In this document: one piece after another, positions 26,304 to 35,121 of the stretch
How the letters are laid out: every line of letters starts with the position of its first letter
How positions within the stretch are numbered: position 1 is the first letter of the stretch
Made by a program: the position numbers and the translations under genes
From: WTFY01 sp964614915
GTDB taxonomy: Bacteria; Pseudomonadota; Gammaproteobacteria; UBA4575
DNA length: 64,000 bases
NCBI GenBank assembly: GCA_964614915.1
Contig: CAZTNC010000019.1
Coordinates: forward strand, 62,001 to 126,000
Direction: 5' to 3'
The notes under the pieces: model-generated
What the model was told of the DNA's origin: nothing
Seen by the model: the letters and a program-made list of their open reading frames with translations, nothing else
Databases searched by the model: none

Positions 26304-26687
26304 ATGGCTCAAGCAACCTTCTTTTTCCACGGCTTGTTTCCCGACCATATGGAAGCCGACAGGCAGGGGGGCCGGCCAACCTGCAAGGTGCTCTTCGATG
26401 TGGAATTTGAAGGGAGTTTCCACTCTCACCTGCTGGCAGACCTGAAGAGCAGTGTGGGAGAAGACCAGGCGCTGGTTTTTGAAGTGCGCCATGCCCTGCC
26501 CTTTGAGTGCCCCGAGTTTCCGCAGGCTGCGGTCCGCTACTACCGTCAGGTCATGGGACCCCAGTCGACAACCATCAGTCCAAGCGGGCCCAAGGGTCCC
26601 AGCCCCGGCCAAAGCGTCTATCAGGTGCAGTGGGAGATTTCCCTGGAAGCCCGCCGCAAAATCACCGACCCGCAGGTTTCGGGGTAG
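26304..26687 (+). CDS. Hypothetical protein, 127 residues
   Basis: No family is recognised. The protein is MAQATFFFHGLFPDHMEADR and so on, with alternating strand-like segments (KVLFDVEFEGSFHSHLL, QALVFEVRHALPFECPEF, YQVQWEISLEARR). This suggests a compact beta-rich fold without a signal peptide or membrane segment. Composition and start position look protein-like. It lies between two other small unknown genes. It could be an orphan gene of this lineage. Confidence 0.6.
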   Translation: MAQATFFFHGLFPDHMEADRQGGRPTCKVLFDVEFEGSFHSHLLADLKSSVGEDQALVFEVRHALPFECPEFPQAAVRYYRQVMGPQSTTISPSGPKGPSPGQSVYQVQWEISLEARRKITDPQVSG

Positions 26688-26857
26688 AAACTGCCAGTGC
26701 GGCCTTGCCCGGGCGCATGACGAGGGATCGACTGACCAAAAAAAGTTGCGCGCGGACCGGCATTTTTGATAAAAATCCCCGGCTGATACAAGTGTTGTGC
26801 AGCCGTCCCGTATCGATACCCATTTGCCAGAATTTGGCGCTAGGAACAGGAACGATT

Positions 26858-27076
26858 ATGAGTACAGAAAACTTGGTGCGTCAGGTCGATGATCCCGGCT
26901 ACATCATTGCGTGGAAATACAAATACGAATTTGAAACAGGCAGGTTCACAGACGAGACGATGACTTTTGGAGAGGCGCGCGAGAAATGCGAAGCGCTGAA
27001 CCTGGAAAATCCGGACAAGACATACTGGCCTGAAAAACAGAAACCGGACCCCGAGTGGCATCTGGTCTATGAATGA
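26858..27076 (+). CDS. Hypothetical small protein, 72 residues
   Basis: The ATG at 26858 follows AGGAACAGGAACG and gives MSTENLVRQVDDPGYIIAWK. The protein is charged and aromatic-rich (YKYEFETGRFTDETMTFGEA, TYWPEKQKPDPEWHLVYE). Its terminal part resembles other small uncharacterised proteins in layout, but I cannot name a family. The frame is open further upstream, yet that part has no credible start. Confidence 0.65.
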   Translation: MSTENLVRQVDDPGYIIAWKYKYEFETGRFTDETMTFGEAREKCEALNLENPDKTYWPEKQKPDPEWHLVYE

Positions 27077-27101
27077 AACCTGAGGGCAAGGCCGATACGA
27101 C

Positions 27102-27725
27102 TCAGGGCGACAGTCTTTCGAGCTTCCACTCTCCTGTTGCGGTCTGTGTGTAACGCAGACGATCGTGCAGCCGGTTCGGGCGTCCTTGCCAGAACTCGTA
27201 CTGGCCTGGGATGACCCGATAACCTCCCCAGTGTTCCGGACAGGGGATTTCCTGGTCATGGTAGCGCTGCTGCAAATACTGGTACGCCTTTTCCAGTACC
27301 GAATAGTCCTCGATCACCTGGCTTTGCTGCGAGGCCAGTGTGCCAAGCTGGCTCCCTCTGGGACGTGAACGAAAATATTCGGCGGAATCCGCAGCCGATA
27401 TTTTTTCAACCCGGCCCGAAATTCGTACCTGCCGATACAGCTTGTCCCACCAGAAACAAAGTGCAGCCGTTCGCGTGGCGTGCAAATCCTGGGCCTTGCT
27501 GCTGTTGTAATTGGTAAAGAAAACAAATCCCGCTTCATCGAATTCCTTCAGCAGGACCATGCGCGAGGATACTTCGCCCGTGCGACTGACCGTCGCCAGA
27601 TTCATCGCATGGGGCTCTGCGAACCCTGAGCCAAGCATCTCGTCAAACCATTGCCGGAACTGGTCAAGGGGATTTCTTTCTGCAGTCTGCTCCTCCAGCG
27701 TTGCTATATTGTTCTCTCTCTGCAT
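27102..27725 (-). CDS. pdxH: Pyridoxamine 5'-phosphate oxidase
   Basis: PdxH oxidises pyridoxamine or pyridoxine phosphate to PLP with FMN. The 207-residue protein has the split-barrel flavin motifs SSRMVLLKEFDEAGFVFFTN, the FMN-binding FWWDKLYRQVRISGRVEK and the C-terminal signature FWQGRPNRLHDRLRY with RLSP at the end. PLP made here would serve MetY, IlvE and the serine-glyoxylate aminotransferase in this window. It is 18 bases downstream of the msrA stop region on the same strand. Confidence 0.96.
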   Translation of the reverse strand: MQRENNIATLEEQTAERNPLDQFRQWFDEMLGSGFAEPHAMNLATVSRTGEVSSRMVLLKEFDEAGFVFFTNYNSSKAQDLHATRTAALCFWWDKLYRQVRISGRVEKISAADSAEYFRSRPRGSQLGTLASQQSQVIEDYSVLEKAYQYLQQRYHDQEIPCPEHWGGYRVIPGQYEFWQGRPNRLHDRLRYTQTATGEWKLERLSP

Positions 27726-27743
27726 CAGGCTTTCCCGCTGCGA

Positions 27744-28367
27744 TCACGTCAATGCAACCCCGGTCCCGCCCAGCCCGCAGTAGCCATTCGGGTTCTTGGC
27801 CAGATATTGCTGGTGGTAATCCTCTGCATAGTAATATTCCGAGACTTCGACGATTTCGGTGGTGATGGACGAATAGCCTTGCCGGGCCAAGGCCTGCTGG
27901 TATTGCTGCCGGGTCTGCTCGGCAATGACTTTCTGTGCCTCGTCATACACATAGATGGCCGAGCGATACTGGGTGCCCACATCGTTTCCCTGGCGCATCC
28001 CCTGGGTAGGATCGTGCGACTCCCAGAACAGCTTGACCAGACTTGCATAGCTGACAAGATCAGGCGAGTACACGACACGTACGACCTCGTTATGTCCCGT
28101 CCTGCCGGTACAGACTTCCCGATAGGTCGGGTTTGGAGTGAATCCTCCTGAATAGCCCACAGAAGTCGAGTACACCTTCGGGAACTCCCAGAACTTTTTC
28201 TCAGCCCCCCAGAAACAGCCCAGCCCAAACATGGCCAGGGCCATGCCGTCAGGGAAAGGCGGGGTCAACGGATTGCCGTTCACATAGTGCCGGTTTGCCA
28301 CCGTCATGACCTCCTGTCGGCCAGCCAGTGCCTGATCGCCTGTCACAAGCTGCAATTTGCGAAACAC
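27744..28367 (-). CDS. msrA: Peptide methionine sulfoxide reductase MsrA
   Basis: MsrA reduces the S-epimer of methionine sulfoxide in proteins. The catalytic cysteine is in GLGCFWGAEKKFW; further motifs are GYSGGFTPNPTYREVCTGRT, NDVGTQYRSAIY and the C-terminal NPNGYCGLGGTG. An internal ATG at codon 22 would drop residues that align with the longer N terminus of E. coli MsrA. I chose the GTG at 28367, which is preceded by GGGAG. This gives 207 residues. The frame continues upstream into the thiC end without similarity. Confidence 0.93.
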   Translation of the reverse strand: MFRKLQLVTGDQALAGRQEVMTVANRHYVNGNPLTPPFPDGMALAMFGLGCFWGAEKKFWEFPKVYSTSVGYSGGFTPNPTYREVCTGRTGHNEVVRVVYSPDLVSYASLVKLFWESHDPTQGMRQGNDVGTQYRSAIYVYDEAQKVIAEQTRQQYQQALARQGYSSITTEIVEVSEYYYAEDYHQQYLAKNPNGYCGLGGTGVALT

Positions 28368-28401
28368 CGAAACATTCTCCCGAGATACCCGGATATCCCG
28401 G

Positions 28402-30294
28402 CTAGCCCTCCTGCTGTGCCTTAGCCTCAGCCTTCCTGAATTCGCGGGCCTTGTCCTGCAAACCTTTTTCGATCGCAAGCGGTATGTCTTCAATACCCTG
28501 CTTGGCCGCGTAGTCGCGGACATCCTGGGTGATCTTCATGGAGCAGAAATGCGGGCCGCACATGGAGCAGAAATGTGCAACCTTTGCTGCATCCCTGGGC
28601 AGGGTTTCATCGTGCAGCGAACGTGCATGCTGCGGGTCAAGGCTCAGATTGAACTGGTCTTCCCAGCGAAACTCAAAGCGCGCCTTGGACAATGCATTGT
28701 CGCGAATCTGGGCACCTGGATGCCCCTTGCCAAGATCAGCCGCATGTGCAGCAATCTTGTAGGCAATGATGCCGTCTCTGACATCCTGCTTGTCGGGCAG
28801 CCCCAGGTGTTCCTTGGGTGTGACATAGCAAAGCATCGCTGTGCCGTACCAGCCGATGTTCGCTGCCCCGATGGCGGAGGTAATATGATCGTAGCCGGGT
28901 GCGATATCCGTCACCAGCGGACCCAGCGTGTAGAAGGGCGCTTCCAGGCATTCCTTGATTTCCCGGTCTACATTTTCCCGCACCATCTGCAGCGGAATGT
29001 GACCCGGCCCCTCGATCATGACCTGGACGTCATGATCCCATGCAATCCCGGTCAGCTCGCCCAGCGTCGTCAACTCTGCAAACTGCGCCTCGTCATTGGC
29101 ATCGGCAATGGAGCCCGGGCGCAGACCATCACCCAAGGAGAATGCCACGTCATAGGCCTGCATGATTTCGCAAATTTCCTCGAAGTGGGTGTAGAGGAAG
29201 TTTTCCTGGTGATGGGCCAGGCACCATTTCGCCATGATCGAGCCTCCGCGGGACACGATGCCTGTCACACGCTTTACCGTCATGGGTACATAGGCCAGGC
29301 GCACACCGGCATGGATCGTAAAGTAGTCCACGCCTTGCTCGGCCTGCTCGATCAGCGTATCCCGGTACATCTCCCAGGTCAGTTCCTCCGCCTTGCCACC
29401 CACCTTTTCAAGTGCCTGGTAGATGGGCACGGTACCGATGGGCACGGGTGAGTTGCGCACGATCCATTCGCGGGTCTCGTGGATGTGTTTGCCGGTCGAA
29501 AGATCCATGACCGTATCGCTGCCCCAGCGCACCGCCCACACCATTTTCTCCACTTCCTCCTCGATCGAGGAGGCCACGGAGGAATTGCCCAGATTGGTGT
29601 TGATCTTTACCAGGAAATTGCGACCGATGATCATCGGCTCCGATTCGGGATGGTTGATGTTGCTCGGAATGATGGCGCGCCCACTTGCCAGTTCCGTGCG
29701 TACAAACTCCGGGGTGATTTCATCGGGCAGGTTCGCACCGAAGCCCCGCCCTGCGTGCTGCTGCAGGAGTTTTTTGTAGCGACTGTCCTTGCGATGTTCC
29801 TGCAGTCGCATGTCCTCGCGCAACGCAACGTATTCCATCTCGGGGGTGATGATACCCCGGCGTGCATAGTGCATCTGCGTGACTGCACGGCCCGGCCTTG
29901 CGCGGCGCGGCGGGTGGTAATGGGCAAAACGCAAATGTGCCGTACGTGGATCGCTTTGCCGGGCTGAGCCGTATTGTGAAGAGGGCCCGTCAAGCAGCAG
30001 GGTGTCATTGCGCCGTTCAATCCACTCCTTTCGAACCGCAGGCAGGCCCTGCAGCAAATCCACCTCCATGTCCGGGTCGGAATACGGTCCCGAGGTGTCG
30101 TAAATGGTGATGGGCGGGTTTGCCTCTTCACCGAAACTGGCCGCAGTTGCCGAGCACTGCACTTCGCGCATCCCGACTTTCAGGTCTTCACGGGACCCCT
30201 GGACATAGATTTTTTGCGAACCCGGAAGCGGCTGCTGGACATCTGATGACAGCTGTGCGGATTTTTCCCGTATGGAACTGGCAGTGGCGCTCAT
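28402..30294 (-). CDS. thiC: Phosphomethylpyrimidine synthase ThiC
   Basis: ThiC is a radical SAM enzyme that rearranges AIR to HMP phosphate for thiamin synthesis. The 630-residue protein has the typical long N-terminal extension, the core motifs DVAFSLGDGLRPGSIADAND and IEGPGHIPL, and the C-terminal iron-sulfur cysteine cluster CSMCGPHFCSMK. The ATG at 30294 has GAGG 9 bases upstream. A TPP riboswitch lies 70 bases before the start, so expression should fall when thiamin pyrophosphate is abundant. Confidence 0.98.
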   Translation of the reverse strand: MSATASSIREKSAQLSSDVQQPLPGSQKIYVQGSREDLKVGMREVQCSATAASFGEEANPPITIYDTSGPYSDPDMEVDLLQGLPAVRKEWIERRNDTLLLDGPSSQYGSARQSDPRTAHLRFAHYHPPRRARPGRAVTQMHYARRGIITPEMEYVALREDMRLQEHRKDSRYKKLLQQHAGRGFGANLPDEITPEFVRTELASGRAIIPSNINHPESEPMIIGRNFLVKINTNLGNSSVASSIEEEVEKMVWAVRWGSDTVMDLSTGKHIHETREWIVRNSPVPIGTVPIYQALEKVGGKAEELTWEMYRDTLIEQAEQGVDYFTIHAGVRLAYVPMTVKRVTGIVSRGGSIMAKWCLAHHQENFLYTHFEEICEIMQAYDVAFSLGDGLRPGSIADANDEAQFAELTTLGELTGIAWDHDVQVMIEGPGHIPLQMVRENVDREIKECLEAPFYTLGPLVTDIAPGYDHITSAIGAANIGWYGTAMLCYVTPKEHLGLPDKQDVRDGIIAYKIAAHAADLGKGHPGAQIRDNALSKARFEFRWEDQFNLSLDPQHARSLHDETLPRDAAKVAHFCSMCGPHFCSMKITQDVRDYAAKQGIEDIPLAIEKGLQDKAREFRKAEAKAQQEG

Positions 30295-30365
30295 AAAGTC
30301 AACCTCGTGCTAGGGCAATCGTATCGCAGCAGAGCAAAAGCGCATGCCAAGGAATTTCTGCATTC

Positions 30366-30445
30366 AAGCTTCCCTCCGCCAGCATGATCTGGTTCAGGTT
30401 CCAAGGGTCACTCTCAGCCCGTAGACAATAGCAGGGCACCCCTAG
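30366..30445 (-). promoter_or_regulatory. TPP riboswitch (THI element) of thiC
   Basis: Read on the minus strand, the region shows the conserved aptamer segments in order: AGGGGTGCC, GGCTGAGA, ACCCTTGGAACCTGA, then CAGATCATGCTGGCGGAGG and GGAAG. Spacing matches the TPP aptamer. It ends about 70 bases before thiC, which leaves room for a sequestering expression platform. Confidence 0.93.
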
Positions 30446-30563
30446 CCTCAACGTCTGTAATACTAAAGGATCAGGCCGGTTTTGTGTATACGCAATGCGC
30501 CTTCGCCGAGGCTTGCTCCAACCGGTCACTGTCAGTAGGCTGTTATCCGGTAACCGGACTGCA

Positions 30564-31538
30564 ATGGACACAATGCCCTTCAAAATTGCCGTGGTGGGAC
30601 CCGCTCGAAGCCGACAGGGCACAGGCCCCTACGTTGCAAGAGCCTTTCACCAGCTGGGCTGCGACATCCGCGCCGTGATCAGCAGTTCCCTTTCGTCCGC
30701 CACCCGTGCTGCAACCCATCTGGAAAAAGGGTACGACATCAGCTGCCGGGCTTTTGCGGGGATGGAGGAGGCTTTGAAGGCCGTGCCAATTGACATTGTA
30801 GCGATCTGCTCACCACCCTCCACGCATTATCGATACCTGGAAGCGGCAACGAATGCCGGCTGCCACGTTTTCTGTGAAAAACCGCTCTGGTGGCCGGATG
30901 AGGAAATGCAAACAGCTAGGTGTGCGCAGCGCCTTGGCAACGATACCCTGCACCTGGTCAAGCGTGCCCGCAAAAACAACCTCACCCTGCAGCTGAACAC
31001 CCAATGGGTTTTCACATTGCCTGGCTTTTATGCACTGCATCCGCAGCCAAACCCGGGACCCCAGACCATCGAAACATTTTCCATGTGGCTTTCCCCGCAA
31101 AGTACGGGGAAGGACATGATCATCGATGCCGTACCTCACGCACTCAGCATGCTGTATGCACTATTCGGTGCCGGGCGCATCCAGGATGTCCGCTGCGACT
31201 CCCCAAGCAACGACCCGGATCGGGATCTGCAGATTGTCTTTGACTACCTGCATGCCACAGGTGACTGCACGGTTTCCCTGGGGCTGAACTCGACGGATGC
31301 CCAGCCGAAACCAGCCGCCTATGCCATCAATCAGCAACGCGTTGACAGACATGTCGAACTCCCGGATTACCTGATATCATTGCGGTCTTCCGACAAACAG
31401 GTACCGATCGTGGATCCGCTGATGTGCTCGGTTAAGAACTTCTTGGGCTCCATCTATTCCGGATGCGGTGTGGACGAGACCGCCCTGATCGACGGGATGG
31501 AACACTTGGTGCAAATTTATCAGGCTATAGACCCGTAA
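30564..31538 (+). CDS. Gfo/Idh/MocA-family oxidoreductase
   Basis: The 324-residue protein has an N-terminal NAD(P)-binding Rossmann segment (FKIAVVGPARSRQGTGPYVA), which is degenerate compared with the usual GxGxxG. It also has IVAICSPPSTHYRYLEAAT, the family motif CEKPLWWP and a C-terminal substrate domain. Members oxidise or reduce sugars and similar polyols. The ATG at 30564 or 30573 starts the protein; homology begins at the latter. It is 8 bases upstream of a radical SAM gene, so the two are probably one operon. The substrate is unknown; a nucleotide- or LPS-sugar is one possibility, given the nearby LPS core genes. Confidence 0.82.
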   Translation: MDTMPFKIAVVGPARSRQGTGPYVARAFHQLGCDIRAVISSSLSSATRAATHLEKGYDISCRAFAGMEEALKAVPIDIVAICSPPSTHYRYLEAATNAGCHVFCEKPLWWPDEEMQTARCAQRLGNDTLHLVKRARKNNLTLQLNTQWVFTLPGFYALHPQPNPGPQTIETFSMWLSPQSTGKDMIIDAVPHALSMLYALFGAGRIQDVRCDSPSNDPDRDLQIVFDYLHATGDCTVSLGLNSTDAQPKPAAYAINQQRVDRHVELPDYLISLRSSDKQVPIVDPLMCSVKNFLGSIYSGCGVDETALIDGMEHLVQIYQAIDP

Positions 31539-31546
31539 CCCGGCCC

Positions 31547-32938
31547 ATGGAAAAAATACACTCCGAAAGCGGCGAGGTACTGATCAAGGTTTCACCGTTG
31601 ATCAACTACAGCAAGTTCGGCCTGCGATCGAACCCGGACACGGTTTCGCAGCCCCTGCACGTGAAAGCCACGGAACACCCGGTGGAGAAACAAACCGAGT
31701 TATCCCCTCTGCATGACTTCATGGGTAAGCTCCGCCAGCCCGATGTGCTGGAAAACCTGAAGGAGTATGTGCGCTGGCAGGCGCAGTGGAGAGAGGGCTA
31801 TGCGGCGGATGCCATGACCTTCGAGCAGGCACTGGAAAACGCACCCCGACATGCCCCGGTATCCATCAACCTGGATGTGACTACCGCCTGCAATTACCGC
31901 TGCGATCATTGCGTGGACATGGACATCCTGAACAAGAACATCAATTACGAGCATGAGTTACTCAAGGATTCACTGACCCATCTGGTGGAAAATGGGCTGC
32001 GTTCCGTGATTATCATCGGCGGCGGTGAGCCCACAGCCTACCAGGGATTCGAAGACGTCGTGCGTCACCTGAAGGCCATGGACGTGCAGATCGGTGTAGT
32101 CACCAATGGCAGCATGATGAGAAAAATTGAAGCCGTTGCCGACGTACTGCAAAAACGTGACTGGGTACGCCTGTCCCTGGATTCCGGCACCAATGAAACC
32201 TTTCGTGCCATGCACAAGCCCGGCAGCAAGAAATGCACGCTGGAGTGGATCTGCGAACACATCCCGCCCATCAAGCGGCTGAACCCAGAGCTCATGATCG
32301 GTTTCAGCTACATCATCGTCTGGAAAGACTGTGAAACCAACGACACGGGGATCATCGAGAATATCGATGAAATGGTGACCGCGGCACGACTGGCCAAGCA
32401 GCACCGGTTCGACTACATCTCCTACAAGCCGTTCCTGACCCGTTCCGAGCTGAACAATGCAGAAATCGTCGGCATAGAAAAGCAGCAGGAACACGTGGCC
32501 TCGACCATGACCAAGATCCGCAATGCCATCCGCGAGGCCCAACAACTGGAAGATGAAAACTTTGCCGTGGTGGAAAGCACCAACCTGAGGGTGCTGGAAA
32601 ACGGCACCTACATGAACTACAGCCAGCAACCCCACAACTGCCACATGCAGTATTTCAGGCAGGTGGTCAGCCCGCTGGGCATCTTCAACTGCCCCGTGTA
32701 CCGTCATGTCCCCCAAGCCTTGCTTGGAGGAAAACATGGCTACGCTACAGCTGACAGCTTTCAAGCCACACAAAGAAACACCCTGCGGCTGATCGAGACG
32801 TTCGATGCCACCGAGGAGTGCAAGGACGTGACGTGCCTGTACAACCACGCCAACTGGTTTATCGAGGACTTGATCAACCACCCGGAAAAACTGGACCAGC
32901 TGGATTCCAGTTTTGACCGTGCCGACTATTTTCTCTAG
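31547..32938 (+). CDS. Radical SAM protein with extra C-terminal cysteines
   Basis: The 463-residue protein has a canonical radical SAM CxxxCxxC motif at residues 115-122 (TACNYRCDHC) and the SAM-binding GGGEPTA near 158. It also has a C-terminal cysteine set (Cys365, Cys382, Cys425, Cys430) in segments such as FNCPVYRHVP and ECKDVTCLYN, like the auxiliary cluster of SPASM/twitch proteins. About 100 residues before the core are not typical. It follows the Gfo/Idh oxidoreductase by 8 bases and ends in a 4-base overlap with the convergent waaF. Reaction and substrate are unknown. Confidence 0.85.
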   Translation: MEKIHSESGEVLIKVSPLINYSKFGLRSNPDTVSQPLHVKATEHPVEKQTELSPLHDFMGKLRQPDVLENLKEYVRWQAQWREGYAADAMTFEQALENAPRHAPVSINLDVTTACNYRCDHCVDMDILNKNINYEHELLKDSLTHLVENGLRSVIIIGGGEPTAYQGFEDVVRHLKAMDVQIGVVTNGSMMRKIEAVADVLQKRDWVRLSLDSGTNETFRAMHKPGSKKCTLEWICEHIPPIKRLNPELMIGFSYIIVWKDCETNDTGIIENIDEMVTAARLAKQHRFDYISYKPFLTRSELNNAEIVGIEKQQEHVASTMTKIRNAIREAQQLEDENFAVVESTNLRVLENGTYMNYSQQPHNCHMQYFRQVVSPLGIFNCPVYRHVPQALLGGKHGYATADSFQATQRNTLRLIETFDATEECKDVTCLYNHANWFIEDLINHPEKLDQLDSSFDRADYFL

Positions 32939-33963
32939 GCGGACTCGGTTCCCAGCAATTCCCTGGCACTTTCGTAGACCTGCTGTACAGCCATGTTACG
33001 CAGGCAATTGTAATGCCCGTAAGGACACTGCTTTTGCCAGCAGGGACTGCACTCCAGGTTCAGGTACTGGGTCCTTGCGACACTGGACAACGGCGGCGTG
33101 TATTCGGGCGTGATCGAGCCGTAGATTGCCACGACCGGGCAGCCGACTGCGCTGGCAATATGCATCAGTCCCGAATCGTTGGTGACGGCAACGCTTGCCA
33201 GTGAAAGCAGGTCGACCACCTCTTCCAGGCTGGTCTGTCCGCATAGATTCTTGGCGCTCCCGTTCGATGCGCTGACCACCTGCTGCCCGATCTCGCGGTC
33301 CTTGGAAGAACCAAACACGTAGATCTCGAAACCCTCCTGCCTGAACAGTTCGGCAAGCCTGCCAAAGTACTCGGCCGGCCAGCGTTTGGAGGGTCCGAAT
33401 TCTGCCCCGGGCATCAGTGCAACACTGGGTGTCGCCTCGCTGACCCCGAGCCGGGCGGCCGCCTTGCGGCGCTTGTCTTCATGCACCTGCAGTTTGGGAA
33501 AACGGATCTCGGGGGGCTGCGGCGGCTGTGACGGGTCAGCCCCCAAATTTACATACCGTTCCACAGCCTTGTAGGTGACATCCGTATCGAGGACCCGCAT
33601 GTCGTTGACGACCCCGTAGCGCATCTCTCCCCGGTAGGCAGTCCGCTGCGGGATGCCGGCAAAGTATGGGATCAGCGCAGACTTGAAGGAGCGGGGCAAA
33701 ACGATGGACTGGTCGTATCGGCCACGCAAGGTCCGGCCGATACGCCTGCGCTTGAGCAAGCCCAGTTCTCCGTGGCTCAAGTCCACTTCAACGATATCTC
33801 TGACTTCCGGCATGCGGGCAAGCACAGGCGCCGACCAGGCCGGTGCAGCCACATCGATGACATTGCCCGGGTTTTGGTGTTTCAGAGCCATGAACAAGCT
33901 CTGTACCATCACCATGTCACCCACCCAGGCAGGGCCGATTATCAGTATTTTCCTCGCGTTCAA
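32935..33963 (-). CDS. waaF: ADP-heptose:LPS heptosyltransferase II
   Basis: WaaF (GT9) adds the second L-glycero-D-manno-heptose to the LPS inner core at the cytoplasmic face. The 342-residue protein shows ILIIGPAWVGDMVMVQSL at the N terminus, MPGAEFGPSKRWPAEYFG in the middle, and VTNDSGLMHIASAVG with YGSITPEYTPP near the end. The C-terminal SPCWQKQCPYGHYNCLR is typical of WaaF. It lies in a region with waaA, kdkA and a second GT9 gene. Confidence 0.93.
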   Translation of the reverse strand: MNARKILIIGPAWVGDMVMVQSLFMALKHQNPGNVIDVAAPAWSAPVLARMPEVRDIVEVDLSHGELGLLKRRRIGRTLRGRYDQSIVLPRSFKSALIPYFAGIPQRTAYRGEMRYGVVNDMRVLDTDVTYKAVERYVNLGADPSQPPQPPEIRFPKLQVHEDKRRKAAARLGVSEATPSVALMPGAEFGPSKRWPAEYFGRLAELFRQEGFEIYVFGSSKDREIGQQVVSASNGSAKNLCGQTSLEEVVDLLSLASVAVTNDSGLMHIASAVGCPVVAIYGSITPEYTPPLSSVARTQYLNLECSPCWQKQCPYGHYNCLRNMAVQQVYESARELLGTESA

Positions 33964-34119
33964 AGGTATTTGCTGTACAGCAGCGGGTTCATGAAACCTG
34001 CTTGTTTTTCCAGTATATTGCCGTGCATCGGCGAGGCCTGTGGCTCACGCACGGATGATGTTGATATAGTTTATAAACGCCTGCACGAAGAGTATACGGA
34101 TTCGAGTATAAATAGCCCC

Positions 34120-34770
34120 GTGGATATCGAACAAGCCAGATTTAACATGATTGAACAGCAGATACGCCCCTGGGACGTTCTGGATACGGGTGTGCTGGAA
34201 GTGATCCGGCAGACACCGCGTGAATTGTTCGTTCCTGAACAGCATCACAACCTGGCATTTTCCGACCTGGAGATTCCCCTTTCACACGGGCAATACATGA
34301 TGGCTCCGAAACTTGAGGCACGCATGCTTCAGGCTCTACAGGTCAAGCCCAAAGACAGGGTTCTTGAAATCGGGACAGGCAGCGGATTCGTGACTGCCTG
34401 TCTTGCCAGACTGGGCCGTCACGTGGACACCGTCGAATGCTTTGAAGATCTCTCGGTGCGGGCACAAAGCATCTTGGAAAAACTGGAAATTGAAAATGCC
34501 GGCTTTTTCCGAGGGGACGCCCTGAGTGAATGCGCGGACAGGCAATACGATGTAATCGCCGTTACCGCCTCCATGCCCGTATACCGGGACGTCTTTGAAA
34601 GTCGGCTGGCTGAAGGTGGGCGAATGTTTGTGGTAACGGGCCATGCCCCGGCCATGCAGGCACAACTGCTGACCCGGGTAGACCCAAAGGGACTGCATTG
34701 CACAACCTTGTTCGAAACCAGCCTGCCCCCTCTGGTCGGTCTCGAACAACCCAGATCCTTCCAGCTGTGA
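34120..34770 (+). CDS. Protein-L-isoaspartate O-methyltransferase family protein
   Basis: The 216-residue protein has the SAM-binding motif VLEIGTGSGFVTACLARLG and the family N-terminal segment MIEQQIRPWDVLD, plus SHGQYMMAPKLEARML. PCMT repairs isoaspartyl residues; this short form before tolC is common in gammaproteobacteria. I chose the GTG at 34120 because homologues have about nine residues before MIEQQ. The ATG at 34147 is the alternative. No clear ribosome site is seen. Its stop overlaps the rhodanese start (TGATG). Confidence 0.88.
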   Translation: MDIEQARFNMIEQQIRPWDVLDTGVLEVIRQTPRELFVPEQHHNLAFSDLEIPLSHGQYMMAPKLEARMLQALQVKPKDRVLEIGTGSGFVTACLARLGRHVDTVECFEDLSVRAQSILEKLEIENAGFFRGDALSECADRQYDVIAVTASMPVYRDVFESRLAEGGRMFVVTGHAPAMQAQLLTRVDPKGLHCTTLFETSLPPLVGLEQPRSFQL

Positions 34771-35093
34771 TGTTTGCGGAATACAGCCCACGTGAACTGA
34801 AGGACCATCTGGAGCTTGCCGACACCGAGCCGGTGCTTCTCGATGTCCGGGAACCGTGGGAATATGAACGCTGCCATCTTCCCAAAACGACGCTGGTGCC
34901 CATGAGACAGGTCCCGGGCCTGCTGCCTAACCTTGACCCTGATCAGGAAATCGTCGTCATCTGTCACCATGGCATACGCAGTCGTGCGGTTGCCGGTTTT
35001 CTGGCAAGGCACAATTTTACCAGGGTGATCAACCTTTCCACTGGAATGGATGGATGGGCAAAGGAAGTGGACCCATCCATGCCAGTCTACTGA
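34770..35093 (+). CDS. Single-domain rhodanese-like sulfurtransferase
   Basis: The 107-residue protein is one rhodanese domain with LLDVREPWEYERCHLP and the active-site loop CHHGIRSRAV, whose cysteine would carry persulfide. The start overlaps the preceding methyltransferase stop by one base, so they are coupled. It is followed by tolC. Such a domain is often found between pcm and tolC. The acceptor of the sulfur is unknown. Confidence 0.92.
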   Translation: MFAEYSPRELKDHLELADTEPVLLDVREPWEYERCHLPKTTLVPMRQVPGLLPNLDPDQEIVVICHHGIRSRAVAGFLARHNFTRVINLSTGMDGWAKEVDPSMPVY

Positions 35094-35121
35094 TCCGGCA
35101 GCCCGGAGCTTGGCAAACGTT

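Noticed and set aside
28357..29451. A 364-codon open frame on the plus strand
   Set aside because: It is antisense to thiC and msrA and is Cys/His/Arg-rich in the way shadow frames usually are.
30299..30622. A 107-codon open frame on the minus strand upstream of thiC
   Set aside because: It translates the TPP riboswitch; the conserved RNA explains this sequence.
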